A stretch of 64,000 nucleotides of DNA from Candidatus Melainabacteria bacterium (GTDB lineage: Bacteria > Cyanobacteriota > Vampirovibrionia > Obscuribacterales > Obscuribacteraceae). A program made the translations under genes and the position numbers. Every line of letters begins with the position of its first letter. Within the stretch, counting starts at the first letter, position 1. A model generated the notes under the pieces. That model did not search any database. It saw only the letters and a list, made by a program, of their open reading frames with translations, and was not told where the DNA came from. The DNA is taken from NCBI GenBank assembly GCA_016716405.1, contig JADJWK010000002.1:682001-746000 (forward strand), in the 5' to 3' direction. Positions 1-8,504 of this stretch are shown here, piece by piece.

Positions 1-539
1 AGCTTCTCGGCGGACCGCAGGCCGGTATTGCCGCCGGCTCCCGGGTGCTGGTGGAGAAGCTCCGGAAGAATCCCATGTACCGCGCCTTGCGCGCGGACAA
101 GCTGGTAATCGCAATTCTCGAGAATGTTCTTTCTCTATACCTCTCTCCGCATCCCGAGAAAGAGATCGCGGTCCTGGCACTGGCGGCGATACCATTGCAG
201 GATCTCGAGAGAAGAGCGAGGGATTTTGCCTCGAGTCTCGATGGTGGCATTGGCGAATTCCTCGATCTGGAAGTGGTGCAAACCCGGTCGGCTTTCGGGG
301 GCGGCAGCACGCCCGGACAGTCGCTACCCAGCTATGCGCTTTCTCTCAGGGCAAAGGACAAGTCGGTCTCGGCTTCGGCCCTGTCCACAGCCTTGCGTCG
401 GGCCCAGACACCTGTGATAACAACTGTGAATGCGGATCGTGTCCTCATCGATTTCCGCACCGTACTGGGGGCGGATATCGATCCTCTCCGCACGAGCCTG
501 AAGACAACGGCTGAAGACCTCTTTATCAAGAGGATATAA
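1..539 (+). CDS. selA: SelA, L-seryl-tRNA(Sec) selenium transferase, C-terminal part (5' truncated by window edge)
   Basis: The reading frame is open from base 3 and continues off the left edge. The first visible residues are LLGGPQAG, the segment that in SelA directly follows the PLP-binding lysine of the SGDKLLGG motif. It is followed by KNPMYRALRADKL, which is also typical of SelA. SelA converts seryl-tRNA(Sec) to selenocysteinyl-tRNA(Sec) using selenophosphate and PLP, in the cytoplasm. About 179 residues are visible, roughly the last 40 percent of the protein, ending at TAA 537-539. The GTG at 45 is only an internal codon. A small membrane-protein gene follows 31 bases downstream on the same strand. 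No selB, selD or tRNA-Sec lies in this window. I am fairly sure of the family. Confidence 0.88.
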   Translation, partial: LLGGPQAGIAAGSRVLVEKLRKNPMYRALRADKLVIAILENVLSLYLSPHPEKEIAVLALAAIPLQDLERRARDFASSLDGGIGEFLDLEVVQTRSAFGGGSTPGQSLPSYALSLRAKDKSVSASALSTALRRAQTPVITTVNADRVLIDFRTVLGADIDPLRTSLKTTAEDLFIKRI

Positions 540-570
540 TTCAGCAGTTTCATTCAGAGGGCGATGAAAA

Positions 571-879
571 ATGGATGCTGATCTCGACGAGCGCCTGACT
601 CAGCTTGCTCAGAAGGTGGACGATCAATTTCGCTTCACTCGCAATGCGCTTGTGCTCTGCACTCTAACCATCATTGGAGTGATGGTCTTTACAATCACCC
701 AGATTTTCAACAGCCTGCCTTCTCAGATCATCTTCAATTACATGTCCAATCTCGATCAAATCGTCGCCGAGTGGAAAGCGTGCGAATTCGTTCAGGAGCA
801 TCGCAACAGGAAAACTCGGGAAGAGCTGCAGAAGCAACAGGCCGCTCCGGATACGACGGATAAGCCTCTGGCGGAATAA
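571..879 (+). CDS. Small single-pass membrane protein of unknown function
   Basis: This encodes 102 residues. It starts at ATG 571 with a weak purine-rich stretch (cagaggg) upstream. Residues 1-24 are polar and charged (DADLDERLTQLAQKVDDQF). Residues about 27-47 form one hydrophobic helix (ALVLCTLTIIGVMVFTI). The C-terminal half is charged and may be a short amphipathic or coiled helix (NRKTREELQKQQ). I recognise no family. It sits 31 bases after selA and could be co-transcribed. It converges with the minus-strand gene ending at 897, leaving 17 bases between the two. The positive charge after the helix would be compatible with a cytoplasmic C-terminus, but topology is not certain. Confidence 0.6.
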   Translation: MDADLDERLTQLAQKVDDQFRFTRNALVLCTLTIIGVMVFTITQIFNSLPSQIIFNYMSNLDQIVAEWKACEFVQEHRNRKTREELQKQQAAPDTTDKPLAE

Positions 880-896
880 TTACCTCTTGATCCCGC

Positions 897-3548
897 CTAT
901 TTTTTGAGCAAAGCCTGACGGCGATTGACTTCCGCCTCGACTTCGTCCGGGGAGATGTTGTTGACTTGCATCGGACCGGCGCAGATTTCGCGCCAGGGCG
1001 CACCGGCCAGGGCTTGCCGGACGATTACCTCGAAAACCTGTGCCCGGACGCCATTGCCGTAACTGCCTGATTGTCCCAGGTTGCCGCCCATGGTCGGTCC
1101 CTGAGGGTTGCCGCGGGGCACCGCCTGAGTGCTCGGCTCGGTGAGCGGTCCGGTCGGCGGCGAGTTTCCTCCGAAGTTGTTGCTCGGCGCCGCCGGAGCC
1201 GGCGGTGCCGGAGCGGTCTCGGGGGAAGAAGGCTTTGACATCGTCTTGAATGTGTCCATTTGCTGCTGAAGAAGCGGCCTGGCGGGACCATTGTCGAGCA
1301 AGGGGGTCTTCTCGTTGCTGCTGTCGAAAAATCCGCCGGAGCTTTGCGGCTTGGCAGGCTTGGGCGGCGAGGCGACCGCCTTCTGCTCTTCTTTGGCTTT
1401 GCGCGCGGCCTCTTCGGCGGCCTGCTTGGTGGTGGTGAGCTGTTGCTGGAGGTTGGCGACGGTATCGCGGAATTGCTCCCGCATCTCTTCGAGTTGCGCC
1501 TTGAGTTGAACGATCTCGGAGTCCTTTTGACTGACCTCCGAAGTCTTGCCTTTCAGCTCTTCCTCGCGCTGGTTCACAGTCTCGACCATCTCGTCGTATC
1601 GGGAATTGAACTCCTCGAAACGGGACTGGAGAGTCTCCTGGGTCTCCCGCAGCTCCTTCTCTTTGCTGGCGAGAAGCTCCTTGTACTCTTTCTCTCTGTC
1701 CTCGAGCACCTTGGATAGATCTTCGTCGCGGCCGTGGACCAGCTCTTTGAGCTCTTCGTTGCCCTTCTTGAGCTCCTCGTTGCCCTTCTTGAGCTCCTCA
1801 TTGCCTCTGCGGAGCTCTTCGTTGCTTTTCTTGAGCTCTTCGAGCTGTGCGACCAGGGCTTCATCCTGAACGACTACGGTGCGAACCCTTTCACGTCCTT
1901 CACCACTGGCGGTGGCATACTCGGGAGGCGGCTCCGGTGACTGGATTGCGTCATAGGCAGCTCGGAACAGATCACCGGGCAGTCTCTGAGTGCCAAGCAG
2001 CTCGACGAGCCTGTGCAGCAGGTCGGCTGGATGCTCGTCCGGATAGACGGCCATATAGGCGCAGCGGAAGGTCCAGGGATCGATCTGCCCGGAGGCGAGT
2101 TGATCTGCCAGGGCGGTCACCAGCCCGTCCGGCGTCAGCTTGGTCTCCTGCTCGGCGCCGACCCGTGACTCCATGGCGGTGACGAGCTGATCGATGGACG
2201 GCACCAGCTCGCCCACGGCTTTCATGGGCTCCAGAGCAGCTGAGAGGGACTCCATCAGGGTATTGAGGTTGAGGCCCAGCTCGAAAAAGGTCTGATTCTG
2301 CAGGGTCTCTTTGAAGCTCTTGAACGATTCGGTCTGCTCCCCGGCCGTTTTCTGAAGCGCTGAGAGATTCATGGCGCAAACGCCCAGGGTTTGATCGATG
2401 CTGTTCAGGAGCTCGATGGCTTCTGAGTGTCGCTTGCCAGTGTCGTCGAAATACTCGGGCGGCAGGGTCTGGACAACGGCTTTGACCGTGTCCGGTATGA
2501 CTATCGGCACAGTCTGGCTCGCCGGTGGCGGCATGATCTCGGAGTCCTCGGCATAAGCCTGTGAGCGTCTCGATGACTGGCGGTCGCGTTTTCGGTCCCG
2601 TTCGGGCTCTGGCTCTTTCGGCGATGGGCTCGGGCTCCGGCTCGGGAACGGTTTCGACAATCGGCTCCGGCTCCGGCTCCGGCTCGGGAACGGCTTCGAC
2701 AATCGGCTCCGGCTCCGGCTCCGGTTCCGGTTCCGGCTCCGGTACTGCTTCCGGGGCGGTCTCGGCCATTGGCTCTGGCTCGGGCTCCGGTTCGGGTTCT
2801 GGCTCGGGCTCTGGCTCGGGTTCTGGCTCCGGCTCCGGCTCCGGCTCCGGCTCTCAGGTGTTATCTCGGCAAAGGGCTCGGGTTCCGGTTCGGACGGAAC
2901 AGGCTGATCAGGCTCCGGAAATGCCTGGGCAGCGCTATCTGGCTGCGACGGCATGCTGAAATCGGGAATTCGCGGCTCGATCAGATCCTCGGGCAAGGAC
3001 ACATCGGGCATCCTGGGCTCCGGGAGGCTTTCGGGCAGCGCGATAGCCGGCCGCGGTAAATCCGGCAAATCCGGCATCTTGGGCTCCGGAAGCGAGAATA
3101 AAGGAGGCTCGGAATTCGGTGTCTGCTCCGGATCCGGAAATTGCGGTGGGGCGGAGACACCCATATCGCCGAAGGTGAAAGGCGGGTCCGGGGCTGGCAG
3201 CGGCGGAGGTGGAGGTGGGGACGCTAGTGCCGCAGGAGGCGGCGGTGACGGCGGAGCCGCTGCCGGCTCGGCGACCGCTACAGGCTCATCCTCGACTTCA
3301 TCGTCGGAACCCCAGGGGTCCGGAGGCTTGGCCGTCTGGCCGGTCTGGGCCGATTCGAGCTCTATCGCCGCAGCTGGCTGATTGGTGTCTTCGTCATCGC
3401 CCTGGTTGCTATAAGGATCGGGGGGCAATGCTTGACGGGCCAGGGATCTCAGCCTGGCCCGGCGAGCGGAAAGAGACGAGTCCTGGCGGCTCGATTTGCC
3501 GGAGCTTCCATTATTGGAATTGCCGTTTCCGTTTTCGTCTCTTGCCAT
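897..3548 (-). CDS. Low-complexity Pro/Glu/Arg/Ser-rich protein with long coiled coil
   Basis: This encodes 883 residues with no signal peptide and no membrane segment. The N-terminus is polar, with basic RRARLRSLARQALPP around residue 30. Residues about 55-230 are proline- and acid-rich with repeated PEPxMPDxP units. Residues about 230-315 are an Arg-Ser/Pro-rich stretch that in a neighbouring frame reads as Pro-Glu repeats (see finding). Residues about 350-480 look globular and helical. Residues about 575-710 are a coiled coil that begins with repeated NEELKKG heptads. A Pro/Gly-rich linker leads to a compact 55-residue end (VFEVIVRQALAGAPWREIC). I do not recognise a family. It is divergent from the zinc-ribbon/ATPase block and probably uses the promoter near 3715-3748. 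A cytoplasmic scaffold role is a guess. Confidence 0.7.
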   Translation of the reverse strand: MARDENGNGNSNNGSSGKSSRQDSSLSARRARLRSLARQALPPDPYSNQGDDEDTNQPAAAIELESAQTGQTAKPPDPWGSDDEVEDEPVAVAEPAAAPPSPPPPAALASPPPPPPLPAPDPPFTFGDMGVSAPPQFPDPEQTPNSEPPLFSLPEPKMPDLPDLPRPAIALPESLPEPRMPDVSLPEDLIEPRIPDFSMPSQPDSAAQAFPEPDQPVPSEPEPEPFAEITPESRSRSRSRSQNPSQSPSQNPNRSPSQSQWPRPPRKQYRSRNRNRSRSRSRLSKPFPSRSRSRSRLSKPFPSRSPSPSPKEPEPERDRKRDRQSSRRSQAYAEDSEIMPPPASQTVPIVIPDTVKAVVQTLPPEYFDDTGKRHSEAIELLNSIDQTLGVCAMNLSALQKTAGEQTESFKSFKETLQNQTFFELGLNLNTLMESLSAALEPMKAVGELVPSIDQLVTAMESRVGAEQETKLTPDGLVTALADQLASGQIDPWTFRCAYMAVYPDEHPADLLHRLVELLGTQRLPGDLFRAAYDAIQSPEPPPEYATASGEGRERVRTVVVQDEALVAQLEELKKSNEELRRGNEELKKGNEELKKGNEELKELVHGRDEDLSKVLEDREKEYKELLASKEKELRETQETLQSRFEEFNSRYDEMVETVNQREEELKGKTSEVSQKDSEIVQLKAQLEEMREQFRDTVANLQQQLTTTKQAAEEAARKAKEEQKAVASPPKPAKPQSSGGFFDSSNEKTPLLDNGPARPLLQQQMDTFKTMSKPSSPETAPAPPAPAAPSNNFGGNSPPTGPLTEPSTQAVPRGNPQGPTMGGNLGQSGSYGNGVRAQVFEVIVRQALAGAPWREICAGPMQVNNISPDEVEAEVNRRQALLKK
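2605..2865 (-). repeat. Short tandem (ccggag)n repeat coding RS or PE depending on frame
   Basis: On the minus strand this is an imperfect run of the hexamer ccggag, interrupted by two or three short unique pieces. In the frame of the host gene it reads Arg-Ser. One frame over it reads Pro-Glu, interrupted by short acidic spacers such as VEAVPEPE. The sequence on both sides of the run, in the host frame, is Pro-Glu (PSEPEPEPF before, KEPEPERD after). Confidence 0.85.
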
Positions 3549-3714
3549 TCAGAGCTTCCTTCTTAACTGCCAGACGGATGTTTGCCATCCGTGCCAATCG
3601 CCATTCTTGGCAGTGCCTCGAGACCTCCTATTTTGATGTACCCTGTAAGAGCAAAACTACCGCAAGTCAGGCGATCGGCTTAATGTTCGCTGTCTCTATA
3701 TGAGCCGCTTGTCT

Positions 3715-3748
3715 ATTATAGTAATCTCGAAAACCGCCTCAGAGTCAA
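3715..3748 (-). promoter_or_regulatory. Candidate sigma70-type promoter for the minus-strand coiled-coil gene
   Basis: Read on the minus strand, TTGACT (3748-3743) is followed after 19 bases by TACTAT, which overlaps a perfect TATAAT (3720-3715). The spacer is longer than ideal. It lies 167 bases upstream of the ATG at 3548. Confidence 0.4.
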
Positions 3749-3770
3749 TTATACGACCTTTTGTGTTCTC

Positions 3771-3799
3771 TTGACAAGCTTGAAGAATGTAGTTACTAT
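3771..3799 (+). promoter_or_regulatory. Candidate sigma70-type promoter for the zinc-ribbon/ATPase block
   Basis: A perfect TTGACA at 3771-3776 is followed by a 17-base spacer and TACTAT at 3794-3799 (4 of 6 consensus). The predicted start near 3806 would leave a 5' untranslated region of about 200 bases before the GTG at 4008. It lies back to back with the minus-strand promoter at 3715-3748, so the two could be jointly regulated. Confidence 0.55.
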
Positions 3800-4007
3800 G
3801 CAGGTTGAGGTCTATTCAAGCCTGTCTCGGGCGGCGCGGATAAAGACCTTTTACCAGGAAAGCGTCCAATAATTCGGCTTATATCAGAACCGCCACGACG
3901 GATTACCCACCGATAAGCCCGGTCGCGGCAGGGATGAGCCCACAGCAAGCATGCCGTAGGGGCACAGTGGGTACAGAATACTTGGATGTCAGTCAGGATC
4001 GTCAAAA
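3800..4007 (+). other. Long untranslated leader, no recognised RNA family
   Basis: There are about 200 bases between the predicted transcription start and the GTG start of the zinc-ribbon protein. I see no convincing ORF and no riboswitch that I recognise. The stretch is moderately GC-rich and could fold, but I could not find a clear terminator/antiterminator pair. The rest of the 3549-4007 gap holds only the two promoters and AT-rich DNA. Confidence 0.3.
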
Positions 4008-6887
4008 GTGGAACTGCTTATCTGTCAGAGTTGTGGTGTGGTGCTTCGCACTAAAGGGAAGCACTGCACCGGCTGTGGTGTGACCCTGGCACTTCATTCA
4101 CCGACCTCGATGCCGTCTTTCGCCGAGGCCAGGCCTCCTCTTTCGGTTTCGGTCAAGCAAGATCACCTGTTGCTCGAGCGCGTGGTTACCCAGAGGCAAC
4201 TGCTCACCCTCGGTCCGCGCCCGCCGCAGTCGGGCGGGCATTACGGCGTTTCGTCCGGGACATCGTTCCCTTCTTCGATCACGTCACCGGTGGCCGATTA
4301 CGGTGGCAATGGTCACGGTAACGGGCACGGCAACGGAAACGGCAATGGCAATGGTGGCCAGGTCGTCGACCAGGCGAGTTCCGGGGGCGCTCAGGCCTTA
4401 CCGCAGGCTCCTTTCGCCGAGCCCGAGGCTCCTCTGCCGACTCTCAAACAGGTCGACAGCCCCGAGACCGCCCTTGTGCCCGTCGATCCTTTTGCTGACT
4501 CGTTTGCTGATTCGTCTTCTGATTCGTCTTCTCTCAGTAGCACACCTGTCTCCACTCCTGATCCTGTTGTTTCGGATCCCACTTCGGATCCCAGACCGGA
4601 TAATCTGTCGGAGCCAGGCTCTCAGGTCCCGCCTTCCGGTCAGGTCCTGCCCGGTTCGGGCCTGCTTTCTTCTTTCTCCAGCAAGGGACTTCTGGCTGCG
4701 GGCGCAGCCGGTGCGGCCGGTCTGGCTGCCGCGAGTCTGAAGGGAAAGGCTCCCCTCGGCTCTCTGGCGGACTGGGTCGGAACCTCCAGAGACGACGATA
4801 AGAAGCAGGATACGGTCTCCGAATCAGCGGCGGCTCCGGCAGCCGAGATTAAGGCTTATGAGAATCAGACCGATACCCCTTCACAAGATACTGTGCCTCA
4901 GGGCTCCGCGAGCCAGACCTCAGCCGATCCCGTGCCCGGCACTTATTTCCAGTCTTTCAGAAGCCCTGGTTTTTCGTCCAGCGCCGTCTCCATAGCAATT
5001 GGCGCTCCGGTAGGTCCGTCTTCTCTGCCTTCCGCGACTCCGCTTCCAAAGGCGATTGACCCTGCCTCCGAATCCGGATCCGAAGCTGGTCCCCAGACCG
5101 CTGCGCCGGAGCCCGGAGGGGACCTTGCTTCTCAGATGGCTGCTGTGCTATCGGCGGGGCTGGCTGGATCTGACCCTGACCCGGCGATGCCCACAGTAGT
5201 GGAGAAAGCTGCCGATGTGATGACCTCGGAGGCGATAAGCCCGATTGCCGAGAGTAGCCCGACCGGGAGCACCGACCGGAGCGCCGGTATCGGCGACAGT
5301 CTCTCCGGAAACAGCAAAGAGGCGCGCGGATCGTTCGATTTCGTCAACCAGGTGGGACCTGAATTCAACCCGGAGGAGTTTTTCACAACAGGCTCCAATC
5401 GGGCCATCGCGCCTCCGGACGAGGACGGGGCAGTCGCAGGCGAATCGGAGGCAGGCGCCGTCGAGCCGAGCCCGCAACCTGTCGCCGAATCCGCACCGGC
5501 CAGCCCTCGCCAGGATCTCGTGGATTTCTTCGGCGAAGACAAGTCCGGGACCCGAAATCCCATTGCTTCCACGTCCTTGTCTCCCGCCGATGACACAAGT
5601 TCATCGGCTCCGTCAGGGGATGATTCTTTCGACTTCTTCTCCGGCTCACCGGTGAGCAAGACCGAGATGCTGGCGGAGAGCATGCCTGAAACGCCGCCGC
5701 TCGAGGCGGCCGTCAGGGAAGAGCCGCCCAGAATGAGGGTTGTGGAGGAGCCGCCTTCCTCGGCGGACGAGGAGAAAGACGAGCGTCCCATGGTCGCCAT
5801 GCCTCGCGGCATCAAGGCTCGTCCCAGCGCCAGCATCGAAGAGGATGAAGAGCCGAGCGAGGAGGAGGAGCACGACTCCGGTGGTCCCAGACCCAAGCGT
5901 CGGAGCTTCTCAGGCAACTCGATCAAGCCCCAGGCTGTCAAATCGAAGAAGGACGAAGACGACGAAGAGGAGGACGAAGAATCAGGCGGCGCCGCCGGCG
6001 TCATCGACTGGATGGAAGGTGAAGTCAATCTGGCCGGGCAGAGTGTCACTCGCAAGACAGCCGTGGTCCTGGTTGCCGTAGGAGTATTCATCCTGGTCCA
6101 GGTCCCTGGCTGGTGCATGACCTTTTTCTCGGCGCTCGCCGGCGGTGGTGCGCAAACTCAACAGGCGCAGCAGATGCCCCTTAATCAAGGAGTGCAGCAA
6201 CAGCAACAGGGACCGCAGAGCGCTCTCAGCTTCGGCAAACGGACTCTTCCCGGATTGGGTGGTCAGCCCGGTCCCATGCCCGGTCAACCCGGGATGGCTG
6301 CTCCCGGACAGCCTCAGAACGCCTCTCTGGACCCGAGCGGTTTCCCGGTGGTGGGCGGACGCTGGCAGGTGGTGACATTCTCCGGTAACCAGCCGTTCCA
6401 GTCTCAGATGATCATCAATCAGACCGGAGCTCAGTTTGCCGGTCAGGGTCAGGACGGGCTGGGTATGTTCGAGATCGCGGGGGTTCTGCAACCGCCTGAC
6501 CGAATCGATTTCAAAAAGCTCTACGACAAGGAGGCCAAGCGAAAAGGCGCAATCACTGAGCCCATGATTTATTCCGCGAGGCTCGAGGCGCAGGGGGACA
6601 GCAATCTGTTCATGGCCAGCGGGGGCTGGAAGTCGCAGAAACGAGAAGGTTTCGAGAACAGCATCTACAATCCCGCCCGCATGGTGCCTATCTCCGGTCG
6701 CTTCCAGGCCAAGCAACTGGTGGCTCAAACGACTACAGTGGCGAGCAACAATCCAGTGGCGTTGCCGGCTATTCCGAATCTTCCCAAGCTCGGAGGTCCC
6801 CCCGGTCTGGGCAATCCCCTGTCCGGTCTGAGTCCCGGTCACGGTCAGACCAAGATCCAGCCACCCAGAATCTCTTCCTCACCATAG
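4008..6887 (+). CDS. Zinc-ribbon, disordered, single-TM protein with extracytoplasmic beta-type domain (module 1)
   Basis: This encodes 959 residues from a GTG start. An N-terminal zinc ribbon has Cys6, Cys9, Cys20 and Cys23 (C-x2-C-x10-C-x2-C), followed by the motif DHLLLERV at 52-59. Residues about 60-680 are low-complexity Ser/Pro/Asp/Glu with a Gly-His-Asn run near 103-115. A hydrophobic helix follows at about 683-708 (VVLVAVGVFILVQVPGWCM). After a Gln/Gly/Pro linker comes a probably beta-rich domain at about 775-900 (GGRWQVVTFSGNQPFQSQ, IDFKKLYD). The protein at 8505-10157 repeats this plan with identical cysteine spacing, so they are paralogues. I infer a cytoplasmic ribbon and periplasmic beta domain. 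It directly precedes a VirD4-like ATPase, and the 3' end shows a frame anomaly (see finding). Function unknown. Confidence 0.75.
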   Translation: MELLICQSCGVVLRTKGKHCTGCGVTLALHSPTSMPSFAEARPPLSVSVKQDHLLLERVVTQRQLLTLGPRPPQSGGHYGVSSGTSFPSSITSPVADYGGNGHGNGHGNGNGNGNGGQVVDQASSGGAQALPQAPFAEPEAPLPTLKQVDSPETALVPVDPFADSFADSSSDSSSLSSTPVSTPDPVVSDPTSDPRPDNLSEPGSQVPPSGQVLPGSGLLSSFSSKGLLAAGAAGAAGLAAASLKGKAPLGSLADWVGTSRDDDKKQDTVSESAAAPAAEIKAYENQTDTPSQDTVPQGSASQTSADPVPGTYFQSFRSPGFSSSAVSIAIGAPVGPSSLPSATPLPKAIDPASESGSEAGPQTAAPEPGGDLASQMAAVLSAGLAGSDPDPAMPTVVEKAADVMTSEAISPIAESSPTGSTDRSAGIGDSLSGNSKEARGSFDFVNQVGPEFNPEEFFTTGSNRAIAPPDEDGAVAGESEAGAVEPSPQPVAESAPASPRQDLVDFFGEDKSGTRNPIASTSLSPADDTSSSAPSGDDSFDFFSGSPVSKTEMLAESMPETPPLEAAVREEPPRMRVVEEPPSSADEEKDERPMVAMPRGIKARPSASIEEDEEPSEEEEHDSGGPRPKRRSFSGNSIKPQAVKSKKDEDDEEEDEESGGAAGVIDWMEGEVNLAGQSVTRKTAVVLVAVGVFILVQVPGWCMTFFSALAGGGAQTQQAQQMPLNQGVQQQQQGPQSALSFGKRTLPGLGGQPGPMPGQPGMAAPGQPQNASLDPSGFPVVGGRWQVVTFSGNQPFQSQMIINQTGAQFAGQGQDGLGMFEIAGVLQPPDRIDFKKLYDKEAKRKGAITEPMIYSARLEAQGDSNLFMASGGWKSQKREGFENSIYNPARMVPISGRFQAKQLVAQTTTVASNNPVALPAIPNLPKLGGPPGLGNPLSGLSPGHGQTKIQPPRISSSP

Positions 6888-6958
6888 CCCTCGGTTGCAT
6901 AGGTGTCGGCGCCGCCATTTTCCTCTTCTTCCTTCTGCTTTTCGGACCGGAAGGCAAG

Positions 6959-8491
6959 ATGAACGTCTGGGAGAAGCAGAAATATATTCCCTCTCAGTTC
7001 AAGCCGCAGCACATGAAGATGGTCCGCGAGCTGGGCAAACGCGTGACTCCGGGGTCGGTGCCTTTCGGCAAACGGCTGGAGTGGGACTGGTGGTGGCCGT
7101 TCACCCCGAAACAGCTCAATCTCCCGGCTGAGATGAGAATTCAGAACCCGCACATGCTTGTGATCGGCAGCGGCGACAAGGGCAAGACCCGATTGATTGC
7201 CGGCATGATAACTCATGATATCAAGTCCAACGATAGAGCTATAGTGGTGATAGATTCGGACGGACAGCTCTCGGATCTGATCATCGAATGGATTGCCGCC
7301 CAGCCGGAAGGCCGGGAATACGCCCGGCGAGTGATGCTGGTCGACCCGACCTACAAGGCCGGCTCGGTAGCTTATAATCCACTGGAGATGCCGGATGACG
7401 GCGATTTGCAGGCTGCATCCTCTGCCATCGTCCATGGTTTCAAGGCGATCTACACCGAGCCCCCGGGCGCCCAGAGCCAGTGGAACGCTCAGACCGCCAA
7501 CATCCTTCGTAACGCCGCCCTGCTCCTGATGGTCAACGGCAGGACCCTGACCGATCTTCCCAATCTTCTCCAGGACAACGACTTCCGCGATATCATGCTG
7601 GAGGCTGTGGAAAGGCGAAAGAACGAGAGGACCGAGTATATAACCATCCTCGAGACCTGGAATCAGTACAAGAAGCTCGCACGTACCGACCAGTGGATCA
7701 ACTGGGTTGAGCCGATCCTGAACCGGGTGGGACCGATGCTCTCCGACGGGCGGATCAGACCGATCCTCACTAAGCCGGTGAGCGATCTCAAGCTTCGCGA
7801 GATCATCTCGGAGAAGAAAATTCTGATAGTCAAAGTTCCGCAGGGCGAGCTCGATCAGAACGCCAATCTTCTGGGAAGTTTGATAGTGACCGGTCTACAG
7901 CAGGCCGCCATGTCTTTCTGCAAGGGCAGGCGCGAGACCGAGGAGCGTCCCGTGGCTCTCTATATCGACGAGATGGACAATTTTATCGAGAAAGAGACCA
8001 TCGAGAACCTCACCTCGGAGACCAAGCGTTATCAGGTCGGTTTCGTGGGCTGTCTCAAGACTCTGCAGCATCTTCCCGAGGACTATCGAAGCCAGCTCAT
8101 CATCAATATGGGAACGCTCTGCGTCTTCGCCCTGGCCAAAAAGGACGGCGACATGCTCGGCCCGCAGATGTTCAGGGTCGATGGTCGAAAGATCAAGCAC
8201 CAGACCATTCAGAACTTCTTCAACAAAGTAAATACGTCGCCCCAGTTCGAGCTGATCATGGACGAGGAGAAACTCAATATCGACAGGATCGTCGGTCAGG
8301 AGGAGCAGACGTTCTTCTGTTACAGGGTCGGCACTGTCGCCGGTACCTTCAATCTAAAGGCACATGATTTCAAAGACATTCCCGAGCGCAAGATCGATCG
8401 CAAGCTCGTGGAGAAGATGCATGCAATCTCCGATGGATCCGAGGAAAGCGGGAAAAAGAAAAAGAAGAAGGGTGACAGGGACGTAGCGTAA
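6959..8491 (+). CDS. VirD4/TraD-HerA-class ATPase (type IV coupling-protein-like)
   Basis: This encodes 510 residues from ATG 6959. Walker A is GSGDKGKT at residues 70-77, and Walker B is ALYIDEMDNF near 330-340. The layout of the P-loop core and the intervening helical region matches DNA/protein-pumping ATPases of the FtsK/HerA/VirD4 class. That family energises DNA transfer or substrate docking in conjugation and type IV secretion, as membrane-bound hexamers. The C-terminus is lysine-rich. The 75 bases before the ATG are in frame without stops and encode a strongly hydrophobic helix (LTIALGCIGVGAAIFLFF), but no ATG, GTG or TTG precedes it. The true start may therefore lie upstream, or the gene may be fused to the previous one by a frameshift. 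Only 13 bases separate it from the next gene. Confidence 0.75.
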   Translation: MNVWEKQKYIPSQFKPQHMKMVRELGKRVTPGSVPFGKRLEWDWWWPFTPKQLNLPAEMRIQNPHMLVIGSGDKGKTRLIAGMITHDIKSNDRAIVVIDSDGQLSDLIIEWIAAQPEGREYARRVMLVDPTYKAGSVAYNPLEMPDDGDLQAASSAIVHGFKAIYTEPPGAQSQWNAQTANILRNAALLLMVNGRTLTDLPNLLQDNDFRDIMLEAVERRKNERTEYITILETWNQYKKLARTDQWINWVEPILNRVGPMLSDGRIRPILTKPVSDLKLREIISEKKILIVKVPQGELDQNANLLGSLIVTGLQQAAMSFCKGRRETEERPVALYIDEMDNFIEKETIENLTSETKRYQVGFVGCLKTLQHLPEDYRSQLIINMGTLCVFALAKKDGDMLGPQMFRVDGRKIKHQTIQNFFNKVNTSPQFELIMDEEKLNIDRIVGQEEQTFFCYRVGTVAGTFNLKAHDFKDIPERKIDRKLVEKMHAISDGSEESGKKKKKKGDRDVA

Positions 8492-8504
8492 ATCCGGGAC
8501 AGGG

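Noticed and set aside
2605..2865. Eukaryote-like RS splicing-factor domain
   Set aside because: The Arg-Ser run is explained by a frame shift of a Pro-Glu hexamer repeat that continues in both flanks.
5132..6842. Minus-strand ORFs of 286 and 328 codons opposite the zinc-ribbon protein gene
   Set aside because: They are shadow frames of a low-complexity coding region. The plus-strand frame carries the zinc ribbon, TM helix and beta domain.
6895..7131. 78-codon ORF overlapping the start of the VirD4-like ATPase
   Set aside because: It is out of frame with the ATPase, low in hydrophobic order, and fully contained in a better-supported gene region.
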